Below are positions 1 through 9,529 of a stretch of 64,000 bases of DNA, piece after piece. A program made the position numbers and the translations under genes. Source of the stretch: Rheinheimera sediminis (GTDB lineage: Bacteria > Pseudomonadota > Gammaproteobacteria > Enterobacterales > Alteromonadaceae); assembly GCF_004005375.1 (NCBI RefSeq), contig NZ_RZUF01000022.1, positions 29,401-93,400 of the forward strand, written 5' to 3'. The notes under the pieces were generated by a model. The model was not told where the DNA came from. It was given only the letters and a program-made list of their open reading frames with translations, and ran no database searches. Every line of letters starts with the position of its first letter. Positions within the stretch are counted from its first letter, which is position 1.

Positions 1-857
1 TCAGTAAAAGCCAGTTGCAACAAACAATACGAGACTTACAACGCTGGGCAGAACAACCTGCAGTAACAGGTGGCGAAAACTTTGCGTTGCATCAGTTAGC
101 CGGAGAAGATGGCAAAGGTAACGTACAATTTACCGGATACTATGTACCGGTTTTTACTGTAAGTTCCAGACCTGACACAGACTACAAATACCCTCTTTAC
201 CGTAAACCAGCCGGCATGAGCTCATACCCCAGCCGCGAACAAATCGACTTCGAACAGGCATTGTCTGGCCAGGGCCTGGAGCTTTTTTACAGCAAGAGTC
301 TGGTTGACAACTTTTTTATGCAGGTGCAAGGATCAGGCGTAGTTGAAGATGAATACGGTCAGCAGCATTTGTTGAGTTACGGTGGCGGCAACGGCCATTC
401 CTATCGCAGTTTAGGCAAGGTGCTGATTGAAATGGGCGAATACACTGCAGACACCATTTCTGCCACTGCTATTAAAGAATGGCTGGCGAAAAACCCGCAC
501 AGGCAACGTGAGCTGATGAGCAAAAATCCCAGTTATACCTTTTTTTCACCTGGCCTGAGTAAACCTGTAGGTGCAGCCAATGAGCCTTTAACTCCCTTGC
601 ATTCAGTGGCAGTAGACCCTGCTTTTATACCATTAGGATCGGTATTATTGGCGCAAGTGCCTCTACTGGATGCTAAAGGTGAATTAACAGGTCATGAGTT
701 CAGATTGATGCTGGCGCAAGATAAAGGAGCGGCCATTAAAACTCCGGGTCGTATCGATGTTTATCAGGGCATTGGAGATGAAGCCCAGCAGCGCAGCGAT
801 AGTTTACGACATTACGGTAAAATCTGGTTGGTCTTGCCTAAAGATCAGAGTCTTTGA
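1..857 (+). CDS. mltA: Membrane-bound lytic murein transglycosylase A, 5'-truncated by the window edge
   Basis: Cleaves the MurNAc-GlcNAc bond of peptidoglycan to give 1,6-anhydro-MurNAc ends at the inner face of the outer membrane. The reading frame is open to base 3 with no stop, and the visible 284 codons are shorter than the usual 350-370, so the lipoprotein signal and true start lie upstream; the TTG at base 15 is not a start. The MltA domain is followed by the 3D domain, seen as the AQDKGAAIKTPGRIDVYQG stretch near bases 712-768; its first Asp matches the catalytic Asp of E. coli MltA (family knowledge). It is convergent with the DUF418 gene. Identity is secure; the N-terminus is not visible. 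Confidence 0.9.
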   Translation, partial: SKSQLQQTIRDLQRWAEQPAVTGGENFALHQLAGEDGKGNVQFTGYYVPVFTVSSRPDTDYKYPLYRKPAGMSSYPSREQIDFEQALSGQGLELFYSKSLVDNFFMQVQGSGVVEDEYGQQHLLSYGGGNGHSYRSLGKVLIEMGEYTADTISATAIKEWLAKNPHRQRELMSKNPSYTFFSPGLSKPVGAANEPLTPLHSVAVDPAFIPLGSVLLAQVPLLDAKGELTGHEFRLMLAQDKGAAIKTPGRIDVYQGIGDEAQQRSDSLRHYGKIWLVLPKDQSL

Positions 858-871
858 CACTGATCTTTAGG
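837..871 (+). terminator. Perfect 12-bp hairpin spanning the mltA stop codon
   Basis: CCTAAAGATCAG at 837-848 is matched exactly by CTGATCTTTAGG at 860-871, with an 11-base loop containing the TGA stop of mltA. No U-run follows on either strand, so it is not a classical intrinsic terminator. It may protect the 3' end of the mRNA or assist termination between the convergent genes. The rest of the gap up to 1023 shows nothing recognisable. Confidence 0.45.
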
Positions 872-1023
872 ACGCGTGTCCGATCTTCTGACCCTTGTGA
901 AGATTTCATGTAGTTTGTTCAAACTTAGGTTGAAGCTTCTGCTCCTGTTCAGGATCCTGTCGAGATCTATGCAAACACCACAGCTCAAAGCGCCGTCAGA
1001 CAAACGCAAAAAGCGCTGGCGGC

Positions 1024-2178
1024 TCAGTCACTTCTATGTATTTCTGCAGTTGTTGCTTTTTTCTCCAGTGCAGCACCGAGTTGCCGATAAATACGCTCAC
1101 ACCACCAGAGCTGACCAGGCTGGTACAACAGCCAGACCCATAGCAGTTGCAGCATCACAGCTGCTGCTGCAATAGCAGTCAGTGTGTCTCTGTTCACTGT
1201 CCCAAACCAATCAGGACAAAACCAACGAAACAGTGCCACCATACTGATGGATTGCCAAAGGTACAGGGACAAAGAACAACGACCGCAGCGCCTGAGCAGC
1301 TCCATCACTTTAGGAAGCCTGGGCAACATCAAGATAAATAATCTGATATACACCAAAGCAAAACACAAATCGGAAATCATCTGAAAGGGCGAAGGGACCT
1401 GCTGCTGCACTGAAAATCCGGTCCAGGCTAATGGAAGCACGGCACAAGCGACAGCGAGCAAGAGTAGCGGATAAAAATACCTCTTTAGCAAACAAGGCCA
1501 ATCAGACTGCAGAGCCCAGAACGCAAGTAACATCATGCCGCCAAACCACCAATAACTGACCAGCAGCGTATCAACGGCTATCAAGGCGATATACTGAATT
1601 TGCTGCCACAACTGTACCATGTAAGGGCCGGTATAAAGCGCTATTAGTGTTTCAGTATCAGCCTGCATCTTCGGATCCGATTCGGCGACAAGCCAAATCA
1701 GTAGCGGAAGCATTAATCCTGCTGCCAAATAAGTTTTAGCCCGACTGAGTTGCTGCGCCATAGGCCACTGTAACGCCCGCTGCCATAACAGGCCAGAAGC
1801 CACCAGAGAATAGATCAACAGAATATCGCCCGACCAGACAAAAACAGCATGACAAAAACCAAGCAGCATTAAAGCCAACATTCTCGGTTTGAGCCTTAAT
1901 GAACCCGCTTGTTGCCACAGTAAAAACAAACTGGCACCAAACAATAAGGTCAGCAGACAAATAAATTTACCCCGGATAAAAGTCAGATACAGCTGATGTT
2001 GCAGCTGAGACCACTGAGTCATTGTATCTGACAATCCAGCCTTATCCCCGAGCTCAAGCGGATAGGCAAAGGCGAAAATGTTAGCAAATAAAATCATCAA
2101 GACGGCAAAACCGCGGAGTGCATCAAACAGATACACTCGCGATGAGACAGCAGATGAAACAGGATAAACTGCATCCAT
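1024..2178 (-). CDS. DUF418 (YeiB-type) multi-pass membrane protein
   Basis: 384-residue inner-membrane protein with about nine hydrophobic segments. It opens with the family signature FDALRGFAVLMILFANI and has the DUF418 domain in its C-terminal half (SLYLWQSI region), as in E. coli YeiB. The family is thought to include transporters or acyltransferase-like membrane proteins, but no substrate is established. The ATG is preceded by AAAGGG at a good distance. It lies 15 bases after the chemoreceptor gene on the same strand and may be co-transcribed with it. Function unknown beyond family membership. Confidence 0.8.
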   Translation of the reverse strand: MDAVYPVSSAVSSRVYLFDALRGFAVLMILFANIFAFAYPLELGDKAGLSDTMTQWSQLQHQLYLTFIRGKFICLLTLLFGASLFLLWQQAGSLRLKPRMLALMLLGFCHAVFVWSGDILLIYSLVASGLLWQRALQWPMAQQLSRAKTYLAAGLMLPLLIWLVAESDPKMQADTETLIALYTGPYMVQLWQQIQYIALIAVDTLLVSYWWFGGMMLLAFWALQSDWPCLLKRYFYPLLLLAVACAVLPLAWTGFSVQQQVPSPFQMISDLCFALVYIRLFILMLPRLPKVMELLRRCGRCSLSLYLWQSISMVALFRWFCPDWFGTVNRDTLTAIAAAAVMLQLLWVWLLYQPGQLWWCERIYRQLGAALEKKATTAEIHRSD

Positions 2179-2193
2179 GCAAAGGCCCTTTAT

Positions 2194-3819
2194 CTAGACT
2201 TTAAAGCGGGTCACCAGCGCATTTAAATCTACAGCAAGACGGGAAAGTTCATGAGCAGAGGCGCTTGTTTGATTGGCTCCTGCCGCAGTTTGAGCCGCTA
2301 AATCACTGATATTCACTATATTTCGATCAATCTCGCGTGCCACTTTAGCTTGCTCCTCTGCTGCGCTTGCAATCACCAAATTACTGTCACTGATTTTATT
2401 AATGCGCTCTGTAATAATGCTCAGCGCCTGACCTGCAGCCTGAGCCACAGTTAAAGCATGAACTGCTTTTTCGCTGCTGTGTTTCATGGCATTGACGGCA
2501 TCACCTGTACCGCTGCGGATTTTGGCAATCATCTCCTCAATTTCACGAGTGGAGGTTTGAGTACGGTGCGCCAGAGCCCTGACTTCGTCGGCAACCACAG
2601 CAAAACCGCGGCCCGCATCCCCGGCCCGAGCTGCTTCTATTGCCGCATTCAGCGCAAGTAGGTTGGTTTGCTCAGCAATAGCACGGATCACATCCAGCAC
2701 TTTACCTATGTCCTGAGATTGCACCGCCAGGCCCTGAATGAGTTCTGAGGTTAAAGCAACATCCTGATTCATGTCACGAATCGCTGTCACTGTTTCATCC
2801 ACTTGTTGCTGGCCTTGCACCGCCATTTTCGCAGACTCTGTTGATTGCTCTGACGTTTGTACTGCGGTTTGCGCCACTTCATCCACAGCAGAGCTCATTT
2901 CGGTAATGGCTGTTGCCGCTTGCTGTATTTCATCATTTTGCTGCTGTAAACCACGGGACGAATCCTCAGTCACAGAGTTTAACTCTTCAGAGGCGGAAGC
3001 CAATTGATTCGACGAATTGGAAATATGGTTCATCGCATCACGCAGACTCTGCTGCATTTTGAGCAAAGCCGCCATTAACCGGCTAGCCTCATCCTGACCC
3101 GACACACTAATGTTTTGCGTGAGATCACCTGAGGCGACATTCTCCGCCACAGTCAAAGCCTGGCTCATCGGGGCTGTGATACTGCGAGTCATCCACAAGG
3201 CTATAAAAATACTCACCACTATGCCAACCAAAATCGCGAAGACCATCAGCATCCTGCTGTTTTCATAACGATCAGAAGAGAGTTGTGTTTGTTGCCCTGC
3301 ATAGTCCCGGTTCATTTGCATTAATTTCATCAAAGCTTGGGTCATGCGATCTGAATGCGCTGTTAATTGCTCATTGCTAATACGGACAGCCTCAGTTCTG
3401 TCTGACGAATCCAGCGCTTGCAGCAGCAAACTTTGGCCAGCAAAATATTGCTGCTGAGCTGATACGAAATCCTGATACAGCTCTCGCTCGCCGGGAATAG
3501 AAATCAGTTTTTCGTAGGCCTGTTGATAGGATGTCACCTCAGCCCTGACTGTATCCAGCGCAGCTTTGTACTGAGTTTTTTGTGTATCAGTTTCAGCAAG
3601 GATCAAACGAAAGGTGTTAACCCTGACTCTCACCATACTTAAATTCAGCCCTGCCAGATTATCCAGACTAGGGAGCGTATTCTGTTCAATCTCAACCGAT
3701 ACAGTGCGCATCTGGCTCATAGTAAGAAGTGCCATACTGCCCTGCAACAGTACTAGTAAGCCTAAAACTGCAAAACCAACCAATAAGCGGGTTCCAATAT
3801 TGTAATTCCGTAAAAGCAT
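2194..3819 (-). CDS. Methyl-accepting chemotaxis protein with 4-helix-bundle sensor
   Basis: 541-residue transmembrane chemoreceptor. TM1 is near residues 11-31, then a helical periplasmic sensor of about 155 residues (4HB_MCP type, rich in Q, L and T), TM2 near 190-210, a HAMP linker, and a long coiled-coil signalling domain. The hairpin tip that binds CheA/CheW is conserved ([18 protein letters not shown], then [12 protein letters not shown]). The C-terminus ends in [10 protein letters not shown], with no NWETF-like CheR-binding pentapeptide, so adaptation would rely on enzymes recruited by other receptors. The ligand cannot be read from sequence. Confidence 0.93.
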   Translation of the reverse strand: MLLRNYNIGTRLLVGFAVLGLLVLLQGSMALLTMSQMRTVSVEIEQNTLPSLDNLAGLNLSMVRVRVNTFRLILAETDTQKTQYKAALDTVRAEVTSYQQAYEKLISIPGERELYQDFVSAQQQYFAGQSLLLQALDSSDRTEAVRISNEQLTAHSDRMTQALMKLMQMNRDYAGQQTQLSSDRYENSRMLMVFAILVGIVVSIFIALWMTRSITAPMSQALTVAENVASGDLTQNISVSGQDEASRLMAALLKMQQSLRDAMNHISNSSNQLASASEELNSVTEDSSRGLQQQNDEIQQAATAITEMSSAVDEVAQTAVQTSEQSTESAKMAVQGQQQVDETVTAIRDMNQDVALTSELIQGLAVQSQDIGKVLDVIRAIAEQTNLLALNAAIEAARAGDAGRGFAVVADEVRALAHRTQTSTREIEEMIAKIRSGTGDAVNAMKHSSEKAVHALTVAQAAGQALSIITERINKISDSNLVIASAAEEQAKVAREIDRNIVNISDLAAQTAAGANQTSASAHELSRLAVDLNALVTRFKV

Positions 3820-4052
3820 ATTTGCCCATCCTATAAAGTGCTAACAACTCACTGATATTTATCATCGCCCTAAAGCATAGGCGAAAATTACGAAAAAACT
3901 CATGACCTTACCGAAGATTCATCATCATTCATCGTATTTGTAGTCATGACATAAAATATAATGGGTACAAATTAGGCTGTTGAAGCTAACCCCATGCTCA
4001 GTATGTCGCTCTCCGGGTCAGAGTATCAGTAGTGAAACCCAGCTAACTCAGC

Positions 4053-4275
4053 TGAACTCGGGATAATGACTGTCGAATACTCTATATCTAACCAAACAAA
4101 TCAAATAGATAAGCGAATTTATTGAAGTCGCTTTAGTCTTTGCTAACTGAATGCGCAAATTTTCGCGCTTATCAAGGCGCTTTGTCGTACGCCATAGCGA
4201 GCTATGGTGAGACAAAGCAACGCAGAGAGGCGTAAAAAATGCCTATTCAGTGGCGCAGCTTATCCCGAGTGCAGG
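4053..4275 (+). repeat. MITE-like intergenic repeat, copy 1
   Basis: The element is bounded by inverted ends TGAACTCGGGATAA (4053-4066) and TTATCCCGAGTGCA (4260-4273). Inside are CTTTGCTAACTGAATGC, a hairpin formed by CTTTGTC/GACAAAG and CCATAGC/GCTATGG (4180-4217), and GCCTATTCAGTGGCG. Two more copies lie at 10617-10855 (opposite strand) and 23040-23215. No ORF encodes a transposase, so it would have to move in trans. It ends about 10 bases from the pxpC stop codon. The remainder of this 465-base gap (3820-4052) holds the chemoreceptor promoter region, with no motif I can assign. Confidence 0.7.
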
Positions 4276-4284
4276 TTAACTAGA

Positions 4285-5229
4285 TCAAGATGTACTTCGA
4301 AACATCAGAGGTAGTTCAGCCCAGTAGCGGTTTAGTTGCATCTGATGAACATGAAGCTGGTGAGGCGAAACAGGATAAAACCGGATAGAATGACCTTGCC
4401 TGCACTGTGCCAAAGCGGCCGCATCTGTGGCTAATACCGCACCGGGTTTAGGGTAGCCTCCTAAGGTTTGTCTGTCGTTTAACAGTACTATAGGTAAGCC
4501 CTCTGGCGGGAGCTGCACAGCGCCATAACAAATACCTTCGGACAATAAAGCTCTGGGCTGGCAGCAAAGTGGCTCTCCTTCAAGGCGATACCCCATACGA
4601 TCAGACAAAGCAGATACTTTATAGTCGGTGCTGTAAAGTTGTTGCCACTGTATTGTATCAAACCACTGCTGCTGGTAGCCCGGCACCAAACCCAGCTCAA
4701 GCGGGGTTGAAAACCCGGGCCAATATGACTCTGGCAGAGTGAACAGCAAAGACCGGTACGCGGGTCGGACTGGTAAAAACTGGCCTTGCTGCAAAGCTCC
4801 CCCCGCTATACCTCCTACTTTTTCACGCAGCACCGTACTGTTGCTACCAAAATATTTTGGCAACCGAAACCCTCCAGCCACCGCCAGATAACTGTGCACT
4901 CCAGCTTGAGCAAATCCAAGCGCAATAACATCGTCTTTCTTCACCCTGTGCGTTTGCCATAAACTTTTAGGCTGTCCGTTTACTGTAAGCGGCATCTGCG
5001 CACCAGTCACACAAAACACTGTGTCTGCCAAAGCCACTACACTGAGCCCCCCTACCGAGACCTCAACTTGGCAACTGGGGCTTGGGTTTTGCAACAATAA
5101 ATCGGCAATGCGATAGCTCCGATGATCTGCAGGCCCGCCTTGAGTTAAACCCAAATGCGCATAACCAAAGCGTCCCTGATCCTGTAACGTGGAGACTACG
5201 CCAGGCTTGAGTACCACAAAAGCTGACAT
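4285..5229 (-). CDS. pxpC: 5-oxoprolinase subunit C (biotin-dependent carboxyltransferase family)
   Basis: With PxpA and PxpB it forms the ATP-dependent prokaryotic 5-oxoprolinase, which opens pyroglutamate to glutamate in the cytosol. The 314 residues match the KipA/YbgK family (AHS2 domain): N-terminal LKPGVVSTLQDQGRFGY and the internal GPADHRSYRIADLLLQNP are typical. The start codon overlaps the pxpB stop by one base (TGATG), which implies translational coupling. It is the last gene of pxpABC. Confidence 0.92.
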   Translation of the reverse strand: MSAFVVLKPGVVSTLQDQGRFGYAHLGLTQGGPADHRSYRIADLLLQNPSPSCQVEVSVGGLSVVALADTVFCVTGAQMPLTVNGQPKSLWQTHRVKKDDVIALGFAQAGVHSYLAVAGGFRLPKYFGSNSTVLREKVGGIAGGALQQGQFLPVRPAYRSLLFTLPESYWPGFSTPLELGLVPGYQQQWFDTIQWQQLYSTDYKVSALSDRMGYRLEGEPLCCQPRALLSEGICYGAVQLPPEGLPIVLLNDRQTLGGYPKPGAVLATDAAALAQCRQGHSIRFYPVSPHQLHVHQMQLNRYWAELPLMFRSTS

Positions 5230-5930
5230 CAGCGCAGCTCCTGCGGCAACTCGCCACCTAAGGCTAAAAACTCATCTCTGCTGATGGATTGAAAACGAAC
5301 CTGATCCCCAACCCTAAAAGGCATCAAAGGCTTAGCTGTACCGGCATTTTCGGCTTGAAATAAGGGGGTTGGACAAAGCCCCAGAATATTCCAGCCGCCA
5401 GGTGATGCTGCCGGATAAACTGCGGTTTGTCGGTCAGCAATAGCAACAGCCCCTTTTGGCACTGCAGGCCGCGGACTTACCAGACGTGGGGTGCTCAGGC
5501 GTGAGTCTAGTTCACCTAAATAGGCAAAACCTGGCGCAAAACCTATGGCATACACTCTGTAATCACGAGCCTGATGCAACTCTATAACCTCAGCAGCGCT
5601 TAATCCTGAATTTTGCGCAACCTGCCCCAGGTCCCAGGCAGTGTGATAGTAGACGGGTAGTGTGATGCGCTGGCTTTGTTGTGTAATCTCCGAACAGCCT
5701 AAGGCAAGCTGTTGTTGCAACATAGCTTGTAGTGCCAGAATACCACTATGCTCTGGCTTAAACACAATCAGCAGTGATGCATAGGAAGGCACAATGTCCT
5801 GCAATTGATCAGCAACTAAAGTGCGGATTTGTTGCGCTAAGTATTGCAGCTGCATCAGGTGCTGTGCTGAGATTTCAGGCGACAAATATAGGATCAGTGC
5901 ATTTTCACCAGCCAGCTGCAGTGAAATCAT
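5229..5930 (-). CDS. pxpB: 5-oxoprolinase subunit B (KipI/YbgJ family)
   Basis: 233-residue partner of PxpC (AHS1 domain), a cytosolic subunit of the 5-oxoprolinase complex. Recognisable stretches are the YRVYAIGFAPGFAYLGELD block near the middle and the SPGGWNILGLCPTPLF block, both strongly conserved in KipI/YbgJ proteins. It overlaps pxpA by four bases (ATGA) and pxpC by one. In Bacillus the homologue inhibits the sporulation kinase KinA; in proteobacteria the metabolic role is the accepted one. Confidence 0.92.
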   Translation of the reverse strand: MISLQLAGENALILYLSPEISAQHLMQLQYLAQQIRTLVADQLQDIVPSYASLLIVFKPEHSGILALQAMLQQQLALGCSEITQQSQRITLPVYYHTAWDLGQVAQNSGLSAAEVIELHQARDYRVYAIGFAPGFAYLGELDSRLSTPRLVSPRPAVPKGAVAIADRQTAVYPAASPGGWNILGLCPTPLFQAENAGTAKPLMPFRVGDQVRFQSISRDEFLALGGELPQELR

Positions 5931-6673
5931 GCGCCAGCCAACAAATCACGAATAGACTGCACCAAACCAAGAGCCGCCGGGTTATCCCCATGAACACACA
6001 AAGTATCGGCCTCAATAGACAGAGTCTCACCACTGTCACTTTGTACCGTGCCACTGTGCAGTAGCTGTTGTACTTGCAACAGTGCTGCCTGATGATCCAG
6101 TACACTGCCCGGCCGGCTGCGGGGCGTTAAGCTACCGTCGCTTTGATAACGTCTGTCAGCAAAAGCTTCAAACAACAGCTCCAGTTGATAACGCTCAGCC
6201 AGCGCTTTATGCTGCGTTGTCGCTGTTGTCGCCAACAACATCAATTTTAAAGGGCGATAGAAACTGGCCACTGCCTGCATCACAGTTTCAAGCAAAGCAG
6301 AGTTTGCCATCATGTCGTTATACAAAGCACCATGAGGCTTAACATAACTAATTGACAAACCAAGACTTTTTGCCACTCCATCTACTGCGGCAATCTGATA
6401 CCAAAGTAAATGTTTTAATTCATCGGCTGGCATTTTTATTGAACGCCGACCAAAGCCCTGTTTATCGTCATAGCTTGGGTGAGCGCCAATTTCGATCTGA
6501 TGTTGTTTGGCAAGAGTTAAGGTCTGGACTAATACTGTCGGATCACCGCCATGAAAACCACAAGCAATGTTGGCTTGATCAATCAAAGGCATAACCTGGC
6601 TATCCATGCCCATTTGCCAGGCGCCAAAACTTTCGCCTAAATCACAATTCAATTTGATAAAGGCTTTCATCAT
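5927..6673 (-). CDS. pxpA: 5-oxoprolinase subunit A (LamB/YcsF family)
   Basis: 248-residue LamB/YcsF protein, the catalytic-type subunit of 5-oxoprolinase. Conserved landmarks are LNCDLGESFG near the N-terminus, ANIACGFHGGDP, IGAHPSYDD and YVKPHGALYND, with FADRRYQSDGSLTPR further on. The length is normal for the family. It is the first gene of the compact pxpABC operon, so its promoter should lie in the 445-base gap upstream. The order A-B-C with coupled overlaps supports assembly as one complex. Confidence 0.94.
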   Translation of the reverse strand: MMKAFIKLNCDLGESFGAWQMGMDSQVMPLIDQANIACGFHGGDPTVLVQTLTLAKQHQIEIGAHPSYDDKQGFGRRSIKMPADELKHLLWYQIAAVDGVAKSLGLSISYVKPHGALYNDMMANSALLETVMQAVASFYRPLKLMLLATTATTQHKALAERYQLELLFEAFADRRYQSDGSLTPRSRPGSVLDHQAALLQVQQLLHSGTVQSDSGETLSIEADTLCVHGDNPAALGLVQSIRDLLAGA

Positions 6674-7118
6674 AAACTCACTAAAGAATCAATCGAAAGC
6701 TCAGGGACCTGTCTATCAGCAGCGTAGTGAAGGATGGAGGCTAAAGGTTGAGCCTGTTTTACCAGAGCCATTGTTATGGAGCTACAAACAGATAAACCGG
6801 CATAATGCCGGACCTTAGGCTGAGCTTTCTGACTGCAAAACAAGATCCGTCGCTGAGTTTGGCCTGCGGTTCTGTTTTTGCGTAAGGGGGAAAGACGAAG
6901 CTTGTCCATTTAGATTGGCCGAAAAATAACACCTGGCTTCATACTAACGGATTTTAATCTCTTTCCCAAGATGCTCTGTACAGCACAAATTCACAACAAG
7001 CCTCTGACAGGATAGATTAACTGTGCAGCGGGTTAAGTCACAGTAAACGGACTTCGACAGTCCTGTAGCCTGATAAAGCAGCCTTAGTCACCAGCCTGTT
7101 TCAAGCCTTAAAGCACAG
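6674..7118. other. 445-base intergenic region upstream of pxpA
   Basis: No convincing gene. A 79-codon minus-strand frame overlaps pxpA by four bases but resembles no family I know. A short hairpin ACCGGCATAATGCCGG lies near 6797-6812. The stretch 6910-7118 must contain the end of the BON transcript and the start of whatever drives pxpABC, but I see no clear terminator or sigma-70 promoter in it. Confidence 0.4.
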
Positions 7119-7769
7119 CTAGAGCACATAAATATGGTCAGTGACATGGCTGACACCTGGTGTACTCCAGACTGACACGAGCGCCTTGTCATGTTCAGAC
7201 CAGCTATTGACTGTGCCCGTTAGCACCACATCGGATTCGATGACTTCCACTTCTATGGCCGATTTCATTTTTCGGCTTTGTCGTGCCAGCGCAGTTTCGA
7301 TGTCTTTTTTCACAGAGCCAGCCAGATTTTTCGGAGTCAGGCGGATCTCATTTGTGACTCCCCGTACGCCGGCCAGGTAACACAAGGCTTCAGTCGCTGC
7401 GCGACGCTGGTAATCAAAAGCAACCTCACCTGTTAAGTAGATCCAGCCCATAGCCACTTTGAGTTCGATACCTTGAGGCGGAATATGACTGGACCATTGC
7501 AATACAGCCTCGGCCACTCGGGTTAAATCAACGTCCTGATACACATGTTGGTGGGGCAAGGACACTACAAGTTGATTATCCAGCGATTGTACTCCATAGA
7601 CTCTGTGCACTGCAGATTGAGCGTGCCACAGTTCAGCCAGAGACGATACTCTGCCAGATAAAGTCACAATGCCGGCATGCACTAACACCAAAATAGAGTC
7701 AGACTCTACTGCACTGTCCCACCTCAATTCCGCCTCAATATCTGTGGTCAATTGTTGATCTGATTTCAT
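7119..7769 (-). CDS. Three-BON-domain protein
   Basis: 216-residue protein made of three successive BON repeats (about residues 5-70, 75-140 and 145-216). Each carries the alternating pattern ending in VTLSGRV, IYLTGEV and VVLTGTV. BON domains are predicted to bind phospholipid or membrane surfaces; OsmY is the best-known example. Unlike OsmY there is no signal peptide, so this copy is predicted to be cytosolic. The second ATG (7769) is chosen because AGGA lies 9 bases before it, whereas for the first ATG it is almost adjacent. It follows the ferritin-like gene on the same strand. Confidence 0.8.
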   Translation of the reverse strand: MKSDQQLTTDIEAELRWDSAVESDSILVLVHAGIVTLSGRVSSLAELWHAQSAVHRVYGVQSLDNQLVVSLPHQHVYQDVDLTRVAEAVLQWSSHIPPQGIELKVAMGWIYLTGEVAFDYQRRAATEALCYLAGVRGVTNEIRLTPKNLAGSVKKDIETALARQSRKMKSAIEVEVIESDVVLTGTVNSWSEHDKALVSVWSTPGVSHVTDHIYVL

Positions 7770-7805
7770 CGATTCCATTCCTGATACTTTGCCTGGTTAT
7801 GCTGC

Positions 7806-8348
7806 TTAGTTATGCTGCTCCGGCAGACCCCATAATAAGCTGGCAAGTTCGTCAGCATGCTGTTCTTCCGTTTGTAAGATCTTCTGGATCAGCAGTGTAC
7901 TGGTTGGGTCATCACTGCCGATAAACTGCAACACTTCTCTGTAATGATCTATCGCAACCCGCTCTTCAATCAGGTTTTCTTTCATCATTTCATATAGGTT
8001 TTGCCCAGAGCCAAAAATTGACTGACTCCGTTCTATCAAACCCTGAGGTGAAAAATCAGGCTCACCTCCCAGTTGTACTATGCGGGCAGCGAGCCAATCC
8101 ACATGTTGCAACTCAGCGTTGGAATGCTGCAAAAACTCCGCTGACACTGCGTTGGCATGAATACCTTTAGCCAGAAAATGATGGCTGCGATAACGCAATA
8201 CACAAGTCAGTTCTGAAGCTAAGGCAGAATTCAATAAATGCACCAACTCACCCCGCCCGGCTTGGTAACCATGGGTAACAGCACCCGCTTCCAGATGTTT
8301 TCTGGCGTGCTGGCGTAATTGTTTATGTTCGGTCATTTGCTTAGTCAT
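7806..8348 (-). CDS. Ferritin-like / bacterioferritin-family protein
   Basis: 180-residue four-helix ferritin-like protein, expected to oxidise and store or sequester iron in the cytosol, limiting Fenton chemistry. The carboxylate and histidine ligands typical of a di-iron centre are visible in order: ASELTCVLRY, HSNAELQHVDW, IEERVAIDHY and QTEEQHADEL. The longer frame begins at TTG (8351), but the ATG at 8348 has AGGA at proper spacing and is preferred. Whether it forms a haem-binding 24-mer cannot be decided. The neighbours are stress and BON proteins, in keeping with oxidative or osmotic stress. Confidence 0.82.
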   Translation of the reverse strand: MTKQMTEHKQLRQHARKHLEAGAVTHGYQAGRGELVHLLNSALASELTCVLRYRSHHFLAKGIHANAVSAEFLQHSNAELQHVDWLAARIVQLGGEPDFSPQGLIERSQSIFGSGQNLYEMMKENLIEERVAIDHYREVLQFIGSDDPTSTLLIQKILQTEEQHADELASLLWGLPEQHN

Positions 8349-8665
8349 CAATATTTCCTTTTGGATGCTCTGAATTAACTTAATACAGCAGAATCAAACT
8401 CAATGTTCGCTAACGCACTCAGGTAGCGCACAAATTCTGTACTTCTTACCCGTCTTCTTTGCGCACAGCAGTGATCCGGCAGCGGCAGGAACCTAACTGT
8501 GGCATTGCTGCACAGAGTGAATTCTGCTCACTTTGTGCCAGCAGCGCTGTACTGCATCCAGATTGAGTCCGCTAAAATTTACGGTTGCAAAGTTCAAATG
8601 TAGACCGGGTTGCCACCAGAGCTACCTGCTCTGGCAGTTATCCGCATCACAAGGTCACTGCTTAC
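8349..8665. other. Intergenic region between the ferritin-like and OmpA-like genes
   Basis: About 317 bases with no ORF of note, no clear terminator hairpin with a U-run, and no match to the repeat families seen elsewhere in the window. It must hold the promoter of the ferritin-like gene next to 8348. Nothing else is visible. Confidence 0.4.
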
Positions 8666-9529
8666 TCAGAGTGCTGCAGCTGTTGTATTGGCAATAATGA
8701 CTTCCACTCTGCGATTTTGCTGACGACTGCTGGCTGTATCGTTATCAGTGACAGGTGAATGTTCACCTAAACCTGATGCATTCAAGCGATTCGACGCTAT
8801 TCCCTGATTCTCCAGATAACGTCGCACTGAGTTAGCGCGCCGCTCTGACAAACCTTGATTCGAATCAGAACTACCAACGCTGTCAGTATGGCCCTCAATC
8901 TTTACAGTGCGCTCTGGATAACGGGTCAAGAAAGCAGAGAGTTTCGACAAGTTAGTCCGGGAAGCATCTTTGAGCTCGGCACGGCCTGTATCAAAAAGCA
9001 CATCGCCCAAAGTCACAACCCAGCCCCTTTCGGTTTGTTTTGCGTTGAGCTCGCTAATTTCTCGCTCTAACTCTAAAGCCTGTTGTCTGGCCATTTCCGA
9101 TTCAGCCTGAGCTGTAGTTGCATCCTGCCTGGCTAATTTAGCGTCATAACGGGCTGCATCTGCCTCCTGAGTTCTGGAATTCAGACGGGCATCCGCTTGT
9201 TGTTGTCCCAAGCTTTTGTATTGATCTTCCAGATAACTGGTCTGTGCCACAGCCTTCGCAATATCCACTTTTTTGTCTGCCAATTTGACTCTGTAGATGG
9301 CCAGAGCTTTGTCTTTCGTTGGTTGCTCTGCTGTGACGACAGCTGTAGTCGCCTGCTGTACCGGCAATACAGCCCTGTTTGTCATCGCCGGGTCGGCCTG
9401 CAAGGCCGTTAGTTTTTGTCTGACCGCATAAGATCCCTCAGGTTTAACTACTGTAGCGCTACAACCGGATAAACCCATAACACCAGCGATTAGGACAAGA
9501 ATTGGCGTTGTACTTGTTGTAATTTTCAT
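8666..9529 (-). CDS. OmpA-family peptidoglycan-binding lipoprotein
   Basis: 287 residues. The signal peptide ends in the lipobox LSGC (Cys23), indicating an outer-membrane lipoprotein. A coiled-coil stalk rich in Ala, Gln and Asp covers about residues 60-165. The C-terminal OmpA domain begins at LGDVLFDTGRAEL and continues through VKIEGHTDSVGSSDSNQGLS and RRVEV, the motifs that bind meso-diaminopimelate of peptidoglycan. It overlaps the upstream DUF4398 gene by four bases; this lipoprotein pair recurs in other proteobacteria. It probably tethers the outer membrane to the wall under stress. Confidence 0.87.
   Translation of the reverse strand: MKITTSTTPILVLIAGVMGLSGCSATVVKPEGSYAVRQKLTALQADPAMTNRAVLPVQQATTAVVTAEQPTKDKALAIYRVKLADKKVDIAKAVAQTSYLEDQYKSLGQQQADARLNSRTQEADAARYDAKLARQDATTAQAESEMARQQALELEREISELNAKQTERGWVVTLGDVLFDTGRAELKDASRTNLSKLSAFLTRYPERTVKIEGHTDSVGSSDSNQGLSERRANSVRRYLENQGIASNRLNASGLGEHSPVTDNDTASSRQQNRRVEVIIANTTAAAL

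Noticed and set aside
876..1175. 99-codon plus-strand frame after mltA
   Set aside because: Two thirds lie antisense to the DUF418 gene and its composition is atypical; no start signal.
6670..6909. 79-codon minus-strand frame overlapping pxpA by four bases
   Set aside because: No ribosome-binding site of note, no family resemblance, and an odd basic/aliphatic composition; the overlap alone does not make it a gene.
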